Source of the DNA: DHVE2 group archaeon
GTDB lineage: Archaea > Thermoplasmatota > Thermoplasmata > Thermoplasmatales > Aciduliprofundaceae
Assembly (NCBI GenBank): GCA_027014065.1
Contig: JALWEL010000249.1
Coordinates: forward strand, 1 to 19,432
Reading direction: 5' to 3'
Length of the DNA: 19,432 bases
Shown here: one piece after another, positions 15,388-19,432 of the stretch
Layout: every line of letters starts with the position of its first letter
Numbering within the stretch: the first letter of the stretch is position 1
Position numbers and translations under genes: made by a program
The notes under the pieces: generated by a model
Told to the model about the DNA's origin: nothing
Databases searched by the model: none
The model's input: the letters and a program-made list of their open reading frames with translations, nothing else

Positions 15388-15540
15388 TTATTTTTTCTTG
15401 AACTCGGTGTATCCGCATTTGCCGCAGGAGTATCTGTCTCCGTGATCGGCCATGAACACGCCGGGGCCGCACTTGGGGCAAAACCTTCTCTTCCTGACTA
15501 ACTTGTTGTTCTTTATCTCATAAAGTTCTCTCTTTTCCAT
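15388..15540 (-). CDS. rps27ae: Small ribosomal subunit protein S27ae (eS31)
   Basis: A 50-residue zinc-ribbon protein of the small subunit. It starts MEKRELYEIKNNKLVRKRRF and has Cys21-x2-Cys24 and Cys39-x2-Cys42 (FCPKCG; SCGKCG) for one zinc ion. YEIK, the basic RKRR patch, CPKCGPGVFMADH and CGKCGYTEF are the family pattern. Archaeal versions lack the ubiquitin fusion seen in eukaryotes, as here. The ATG lies 2 nt after the rps24e stop. In many archaea kae1-bud32 follows this gene; here a tRNA follows after a single base. Confidence 0.95.
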   Translation of the reverse strand: MEKRELYEIKNNKLVRKRRFCPKCGPGVFMADHGDRYSCGKCGYTEFKKK

Positions 15541-15542
15541 AT

Positions 15543-15842
15543 TCATGCCTCCTCTTTCTTTTCGATGAGCTTGTTTCTGAGCAAAATGTAATCCGGCTCA
15601 ATCTTCTTTGCATTTTCCAGAGTATCGTAAATCTTGGCGTATCCGTTTGTCTCGGTTGAGCCGAACGGGGTGTGCATGTAATCCAGAATAACTCTGTTTT
15701 TCTCCGCATTTAGATTTGCGGAAATCAGGCTCCTTACGTCTTCTCTTGATGGGGTTTTATCCTTAGGGTGACTAACAACGAATTTCACCTCTACACGATG
15801 AAGCAGCGGATTTTCCTTTTTCTCCAATATCTTTATCTCCAT
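15543..15842 (-). CDS. rps24e: Small ribosomal subunit protein S24e
   Basis: A 99-residue small-subunit protein. MEIKILEKKENPLLHRVEVKFVV is cut from the family's usual start, and TPSREDVRSLISANL, PFGSTETNGYAKIYD and LRNKL are further hallmarks. The length is typical. It lies between the dephospho-CoA kinase gene (3 nt away) and rps27ae (2 nt away), so it sits inside one operon with rpo7 and spt4. This order is widely conserved in Euryarchaeota. Nothing unusual in sequence. Confidence 0.96.
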   Translation of the reverse strand: MEIKILEKKENPLLHRVEVKFVVSHPKDKTPSREDVRSLISANLNAEKNRVILDYMHTPFGSTETNGYAKIYDTLENAKKIEPDYILLRNKLIEKKEEA

Positions 15843-15845
15843 AGC

Positions 15846-16364
15846 TCATACCTCCATTCTCTTTATTATCTCCATTGCACTTTTTTTATCTTCATCTTTG
15901 ACTTTTAGTATGACCAGACCCGTATTGGGCATCCCATATATAACTATAGCGCCTTGGGGTGCGAACAGCACCGCCGGAAGCACAGCGAGATCTTCTTCCC
16001 CTTCCACGTCTATCCTCGTTCTTTTCTTACTTTCTATTGCATCCCTAACCGCCTTCCAGAGCTCAGGGGTAATCGTGCCTGCGGGGTTTTTCACTTTAAA
16101 AAAGATGTCTCCGAATTTTTTTATGTCCTCAAAAATCACCTCGCTCCGCTTTGTCTTGTAATCCACAACCGCCACGTTGATATCCAATCCTAATTTCAGA
16201 AGCGTGTAGGTGACCACATCTCCCACTGTAATCACAAAGTTCCCACGTACATATTTTTTCACTTCTCCTTCGCTTACTAATTCCCCGTGAACTTTCTGAA
16301 GTTCCACGCGGAGCTCATCAGGAAGGATGAGGGGCTTATCTAACTCTAAGGGCATACTCTCCAT
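15846..16364 (-). CDS. GTP-dependent dephospho-CoA kinase (DUF359 family)
   Basis: A 172-residue protein of the DUF359 family. The Thermococcus member phosphorylates dephospho-CoA with GTP, the last step of archaeal CoA synthesis. Family features visible are LPDELRVELQ near the start, GNFVITVGDVVTYTLLKLG (about 42-60), the acidic VVDYKTKR segment and KNPAGTITPELWKAV (about 92-106). It has no P-loop, as expected for this kinase type. It overlaps the end of spt4 by 29 nt when started at the ATG at 16364, or 20 nt from the ATG at 16355; GGAG lies just before the latter, so the start is uncertain. The location between spt4 and rps24e is the conserved archaeal arrangement. Confidence 0.9.
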   Translation of the reverse strand: MESMPLELDKPLILPDELRVELQKVHGELVSEGEVKKYVRGNFVITVGDVVTYTLLKLGLDINVAVVDYKTKRSEVIFEDIKKFGDIFFKVKNPAGTITPELWKAVRDAIESKKRTRIDVEGEEDLAVLPAVLFAPQGAIVIYGMPNTGLVILKVKDEDKKSAMEIIKRMEV

Positions 16365-16518
16365 CCTGAGCGTTCATCTCCTTGGCAATTATCGATAATT
16401 TGCTGTTGAGTATGAATACGTATCCCTGCCACTCCGTTGTGGTTTCCCCGCCGCAGTAGGGGCACACGTCTTCGGTGGTTATCCTTTTGCACCTTTTGCA
16501 AGCTCTGAGCTCGTTCAT
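16336..16518 (-). CDS. spt4: Transcription elongation factor Spt4 (RpoE'')
   Basis: A 60-residue zinc-ribbon protein with Cys7-x2-Cys10 and Cys19-x2-Cys22 (ACKRCKR; VCPYCGG), then TEWQGYVFIL, the conserved strand that contacts Spt5. It pairs with Spt5 to clamp RNA polymerase during elongation. The start ATG at 16518 overlaps the rpo7 stop by 4 nt (ATGA), so translation is coupled. The end is overlapped by the dephospho-CoA kinase gene. Length and motif spacing are normal. Confidence 0.95.
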   Translation of the reverse strand: MNELRACKRCKRITTEDVCPYCGGETTTEWQGYVFILNSKLSIIAKEMNAQDGEYALRVR

Positions 16519-17153
16519 TTCTTACCCCCCTTCTTCTTTTTCTTTTCTTTTTTCTCTTCCTTCTTCTCACTCGTTCCCTTAACTAATTCCTCTATCCATT
16601 CCAGTTTTCCTAGCCCGGGCTGCCTCATGGTCAAACCAATTTTGCTGTGTCTGGGCTCCGCATCGTTTATGCTCAGCGCCACTATTCTCGAGATTAGATT
16701 ATCTCCTACCTTTATTGTTCTCTTGCTCTCTTTGCCCACCAATCTCTTATTCTCCACGTCCACGTCGATTACATCGTCCATGAGCTGGCTTATGTGGAGC
16801 AAACCATCAAGAGGACCTATGCGCACGAATGCTCCAAATTTAAGGACGTCAACAACGTAGCCCAGCACGGGTTCCTGAATCTCTGGGTGATAGGCGAGAG
16901 CTTTAAATTTCACCTTCTGATAAACTGCCCCGTCGCCCGGTACTATTATGCCGTCATCGACCCTCGATAGTTCCAAAAGGAGAATGATTACGTATTTTCT
17001 CTCCGCTTCGTCCTTAACTTCTGTGCGGGAGAAAGAGTAAACGGCACCCTCAATTTTCTCCCTTGCGAGATTGTCCACTATCTCGTCTATATCCTCGCCT
17101 AACATTGGGGGTGGAATTCTTATTACATCTTCCCGTTCAACAATCAAATACAT
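16515..17153 (-). CDS. rpo7: RNA polymerase subunit Rpo7 (RpoE')
   Basis: A 212-residue stalk subunit of archaeal RNA polymerase. It starts MYLIVEREDVIRIPPPMLG, the standard family N-terminus, then an RNP-like domain to about 78 and an S1/OB domain (GYVVDVLKFGAFVRIGPLDG and LLHISQLMDD) to about 175. With Rpo4 it binds emerging RNA. The C-terminus carries an unusual tail of about 18 residues made almost only of Lys, Glu and Gly, so the protein is longer than the usual 180-190 residues. I start it at 17153, not at the upstream ATG at 17171: the TATA box TTTATAAA is centred 26 nt before 17153 and the shorter N-terminus is the conserved one. It is the first gene of the rpo7-spt4-kinase-rps24e-rps27ae unit. 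Confidence 0.95.
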   Translation of the reverse strand: MYLIVEREDVIRIPPPMLGEDIDEIVDNLAREKIEGAVYSFSRTEVKDEAERKYVIILLLELSRVDDGIIVPGDGAVYQKVKFKALAYHPEIQEPVLGYVVDVLKFGAFVRIGPLDGLLHISQLMDDVIDVDVENKRLVGKESKRTIKVGDNLISRIVALSINDAEPRHSKIGLTMRQPGLGKLEWIEELVKGTSEKKEEKKEKKKKKGGKK

Positions 17154-17175
17154 GGAGAGGCGAAAGTTCATGGAC

Positions 17176-17183
17176 TTTATAAA
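17176..17183 (-). promoter_or_regulatory. TATA box of the rpo7 operon
   Basis: TTTATAAA on the minus strand, about 26 nt before the ATG at 17153. It predicts a leaderless mRNA and is the only strong promoter seen for the whole unit down to tRNA-Arg. Confidence 0.65.
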
Positions 17184-17218
17184 TTTTCCTATGCCCCATT
17201 TGATTTTTCTCGTGGGAA

Positions 17219-17228
17219 ATGATTTTTA
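17219..17228 (+). promoter_or_regulatory. TATA box of pyrE
   Basis: ATGATTTTTA followed by CCC. The last A lies exactly 21 nt before the ATG at 17250, the same as in argS, so the downstream ATG rather than the one at 17232 is probably used. Confidence 0.55.
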
Positions 17229-17249
17229 CCCATGGCACGATATCCCCGT

Positions 17250-17750
17250 ATGCTCAAAGAGAAATTGGTGGAATCGGGAGCGATAAAATTCGGCGATTTC
17301 ACGCTGGCCTCAGGAAAGAAGAGCAAATACTATGTAGACATAAAAAAGGCTAGCACGAAATACGAAATTTTAGAGATGATGGGCGAGATGCTTGCTGATC
17401 ATGTGAAAGGCGAACTTCTGGCGGGAGTTGAGTTAGGCGCAGTTCCCCTTGTGGCAATCACCGCCGTGAAATCGAAGAGGGATTACCTCATAATAAGGAA
17501 GGAGAAAAAGGGCTACGGGACTTCGAAACTCATAGAAGGGGAATACGAAGAGGGAAAAGTGGTGGATATAATAGAGGACGTTGTCACCACCGGTGGCTCG
17601 GTGCTCCGCGCGATTCGGCTTCTCAGAGATGCAGGGTTGAAGGTGAATCGAGTTATATGCGTCGTGGACCGCGAGGAAGGTGGAAGGGAAAACTTGGAAA
17701 AAGAGGGCGTGGAATTGATATCTCTCGTGAAATCTCACGAGTTGTTTTAA
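17250..17750 (+). CDS. pyrE: Orotate phosphoribosyltransferase
   Basis: A 166-residue cytosolic enzyme that joins orotate to PRPP, giving orotidine 5'-monophosphate in de novo UMP synthesis. KFGDFTLASGKKSKYYVDIK (14-33) is the family N-terminal signature. GVELGAVPLV, IIRKEKKGYGTSK (the flexible catalytic loop) and the PRPP-binding motif EDVVTTGGS (109-117) are all intact. An upstream ATG at 17232 would add six residues, but the TATA spacing and the usual MLKE-type start favour 17250. It runs divergent from rpo7. Its stop codon abuts that of the convergent GPN GTPase gene with no spacer. It supplies UMP for pyrG, the CTP synthase elsewhere in the window. Confidence 0.95.
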   Translation: MLKEKLVESGAIKFGDFTLASGKKSKYYVDIKKASTKYEILEMMGEMLADHVKGELLAGVELGAVPLVAITAVKSKRDYLIIRKEKKGYGTSKLIEGEYEEGKVVDIIEDVVTTGGSVLRAIRLLRDAGLKVNRVICVVDREEGGRENLEKEGVELISLVKSHELF

Positions 17751-18518
17751 TCACCTTTTTTCCAAATCCTCGCCGCCCGCAAACTGCATTTGGAGGGCCG
17801 AGTAGATATCTTCGTAGCCGTAGAGCATTCTCGACGATGTGGGAATTAATTTTCTGAAAACGTCCATCTTCTCCATCGCTTTAAACAGTTCGATATTCAA
17901 CTCCTTATGCATCCCCGCTTTATCTTTGATGAGTGAATTGTAGAGCGTATCCCAATTTTCGCTCCAGTCCGCTATGTTTTGAAGGTCGTCGTCTTCGATT
18001 ATGTCCACCTTTGTCAATACGTTTATGTACGGCTTGTAAAATCGGAAATGCACGGTGGCCGATAGAAGAAGAAGGGAAACGAAGCCAGTGGGGGTCTTCG
18101 CCAGCGACGGGTCGAACATGAACGCCAGCATGCTTCTATCCTCGCCCAAGAAATCAACTATGAACTCGCTGGAAGCTCGAAATGCGAATAGCTCCAATTG
18201 TCCGGCGGTGTCGTAAATCACGTAATCGGAATCATACGAATCCACATCTCTCTTTATGTCTTCCACATAATTGGCAATTAAATCCGCGGCCACGATTTGC
18301 GCTCCATTGGGGCCCAATCCGTACTCTGCCATGATATCTCCTAAATTCACAATATCCCGAACATCGATGTCCGGATTGTACGGAAGCGTGTCAGCGCCGG
18401 GGTCCAAATTAACAACGATGGTATCGTATTCGTTCTTAATCATCCACTCTCTAAAAGCAGCGGTGAAAGTGCTCTTTCCGCTCCCCGCAGGTCCAACTAC
18501 GAACAGATTGGCAATCAT
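17751..18518 (-). CDS. GPN-loop GTPase
   Basis: A 255-residue GTPase of the Gpn/XAB1 family. The P-loop GPAGSGKST (9-17), NLDPGAD (38-44), the diagnostic GPN tripeptide in GLGPNGA (69-71), DTAGQLELF (switch/G3) and TKVD (G4) are all present. Archaeal homologues form homodimers. Eukaryotic relatives help assemble and import RNA polymerase II, but the archaeal role is not settled. The ATG at 18518 overlaps the end of the DNA polymerase DP2 gene by 4 nt (ATGA), so the two are co-translated; this pairing hints at a link with replication. The stop abuts the pyrE stop. Confidence 0.94.
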   Translation of the reverse strand: MIANLFVVGPAGSGKSTFTAAFREWMIKNEYDTIVVNLDPGADTLPYNPDIDVRDIVNLGDIMAEYGLGPNGAQIVAADLIANYVEDIKRDVDSYDSDYVIYDTAGQLELFAFRASSEFIVDFLGEDRSMLAFMFDPSLAKTPTGFVSLLLLSATVHFRFYKPYINVLTKVDIIEDDDLQNIADWSENWDTLYNSLIKDKAGMHKELNIELFKAMEKMDVFRKLIPTSSRMLYGYEDIYSALQMQFAGGEDLEKR

Positions 18519-19432
18519 GAGAAGAAATTGTCAAGGGTTATTTTATCTTTTTCCTCTTCTTCTTCCTCTTCCACCTGCATTATGGAATCTATCGAATCCC
18601 TCAGTATCTCTATTCTCTGCTTCAAATAAGGGTCTACGTCGAACTCGTTTGCCATCCTGAGTGCCTTGTCCAGATATTTTTTCACGCTATTCGGATACAC
18701 CGTGAGAATTATCTTGCCTCCGCATTTGGGACATTTTCCGCCCAGGGGCATCCTCCTGAATTTTGTGTTGCAGGAGGAGCATCTGAACTTCTGCGTGCCG
18801 TATTTTTTCAAATTGCCCATTATATCCGGTATGAAATGGTGCGAGATGATGCGTGATGCCATGTCTCTTTCATCCACTGCTCTAATTTTCCTCGCTAAGT
18901 TTACCTGACTTTCTATTTTTTTCTCCATGCTTCCCAGCGTTTTGTACGCGGATGTGAGAACTCCAACATTGATGTCCTTAGTGTCGTGGGTGAACGAAAA
19001 TCCCTCGTACTGCTTTTCCGTGCCCAATCTTTTTTTCACGTAGTCGATTATGTCCTCCACTTCTTTCGGCTTCGCCTTGCGCAGGGTCGCGTAGTAAAAA
19101 TCCAAGGGGTAATACGAGCCCACGTCCACGTTGAGAGCTTCTTTATCTATTTCGCTGGGGTCTATTCGGGTCGTGAGAACCAGCGGGGCATCCATAAGCC
19201 CACCTCTCGTGGTGGGTAGATATTTGCGTGAGAAATCCAAAAGAGCGTTTAGCAGGAGCATTACGGAGTCTTCATCGCCGTCGCAGTTTCTTCGCTTTGC
19301 TGCATGGAAAAACGGGTGCGCGAATCCCACATTTGCGTCGGAGAAGCCCACCACTCTACCCAAAACTCCTGCAGAGGTGTGGGGCGCGAGGCCCATTACC
19401 AAATGACCAATCAAATCTTCCATGCTTTTTAG
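18515..19432 (-). CDS. polC: DNA polymerase D large subunit DP2, C-terminal part (partial)
   Basis: The frame is still open at the right edge; 305 residues are visible. DP2 is the catalytic subunit of the archaeal replicative D-family polymerase, with a double-psi-barrel active site. HAAKRRNCDGDEDSVMLLL carries the catalytic Asp residues (about 19268-19288), followed by TTRGGLMDAPLVL. A zinc ribbon CSSC...CPKC lies at about 18711-18787. No intein interrupts the active-site region, where some archaeal DP2 proteins carry one. An acidic stretch (poly-Glu) precedes a C-terminal KITLDNFFS, which resembles a PCNA-binding PIP box. An ATG at 19423 exists but is internal. The gene for the GPN GTPase overlaps its end. 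Confidence 0.96.
   Translation of the reverse strand, partial: LKSMEDLIGHLVMGLAPHTSAGVLGRVVGFSDANVGFAHPFFHAAKRRNCDGDEDSVMLLLNALLDFSRKYLPTTRGGLMDAPLVLTTRIDPSEIDKEALNVDVGSYYPLDFYYATLRKAKPKEVEDIIDYVKKRLGTEKQYEGFSFTHDTKDINVGVLTSAYKTLGSMEKKIESQVNLARKIRAVDERDMASRIISHHFIPDIMGNLKKYGTQKFRCSSCNTKFRRMPLGGKCPKCGGKIILTVYPNSVKKYLDKALRMANEFDVDPYLKQRIEILRDSIDSIMQVEEEEEEEKDKITLDNFFS

Noticed and set aside
15278..15481. Minus-strand frame of 67 codons spanning tRNA-Arg and the end of rps27ae
   Set aside because: It is in the wrong frame relative to the zinc-ribbon gene and runs through the tRNA cloverleaf.
1..19432. CRISPR arrays, insertion sequences or integrated elements
   Set aside because: I found no spaced direct repeats, transposase or integrase genes, or target duplications. 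The single tRNA shows no duplicated 3' end nearby.

Overview
The window is a gene-dense archaeal chromosome segment of moderate to low GC content. The archaeal evidence is direct: an archaeal-type 7S SRP RNA, subunits Rpo7 and Spt4, ribosomal proteins S24e and S27ae, the large subunit of the D-family DNA polymerase (DP2), a GPN-loop GTPase, a GTP-dependent dephospho-CoA kinase, a CDC48/VAT AAA ATPase and FtsZ. The two structured RNAs are far richer in G+C than the genes, as expected in a thermophile. Gene content and protein style resemble Thermoplasmatota, possibly near Aciduliprofundum (DHVE2). That placement comes from pattern memory, not a search.

Layout. 1-185: start of a CDC48/VAT-type ATPase (minus, cut by the window edge). 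219-1956: ftsZ overlapping a five-helix membrane protein gene (minus). 2027-2449: a lone THUMP-type protein divergent from ftsZ. 2454-2770: SRP RNA (minus), ending 4 nt from the THUMP stop codon. 2872-3411: an H-NOX/HNOB-family haem-pocket protein, convergent with a small proline-rich membrane protein (3416-3871). 3872-4087: intergenic region with an intact start signal leading to only an 8-codon frame. 4088-5041: radical SAM enzyme, convergent with pyrG-pncC (5035-7155, minus). 7229-10404: MacB/FtsX-like permease plus its ATPase, followed by a large glycosylation-rich surface protein (10466-13477). 13492-15147: argS (minus), preceded by a hairpin-rich gap and tRNA-Arg(CCG). 15388-17153: rps27ae, rps24e, dephospho-CoA kinase, spt4 and rpo7, transcribed leftward from one promoter. 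17250-17750: pyrE. 17751-19432: GPN GTPase and the end of DP2 (minus, cut by the window edge).

Together this is mainly housekeeping: transcription and translation (rpo7-spt4-rps24e-rps27ae, tRNA-Arg, argS, SRP RNA), pyrimidine synthesis (pyrE, pyrG), NAD and CoA metabolism (pncC, dephospho-CoA kinase), replication (DP2) and division (ftsZ). The accessory parts are the H-NOX-like protein, the radical SAM enzyme, the ABC/surface-protein block and the remnant-like intergenic region.

Promoters are easy to read here. Many genes carry a TATA box centred about 26 nt before the start codon, so transcripts should be leaderless. Others have the box about 36 nt away with a GGTG/GGAGG-type ribosome site. 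I used this to correct the starts of ftsZ, rpo7, pyrE, the surface protein and the small membrane protein. I found no insertion sequence, CRISPR array or clear foreign island. No complete new system is proven; the best leads are the H-NOX-like protein, the tRNA-Arg between rps27ae and argS, and the 8-codon frame.
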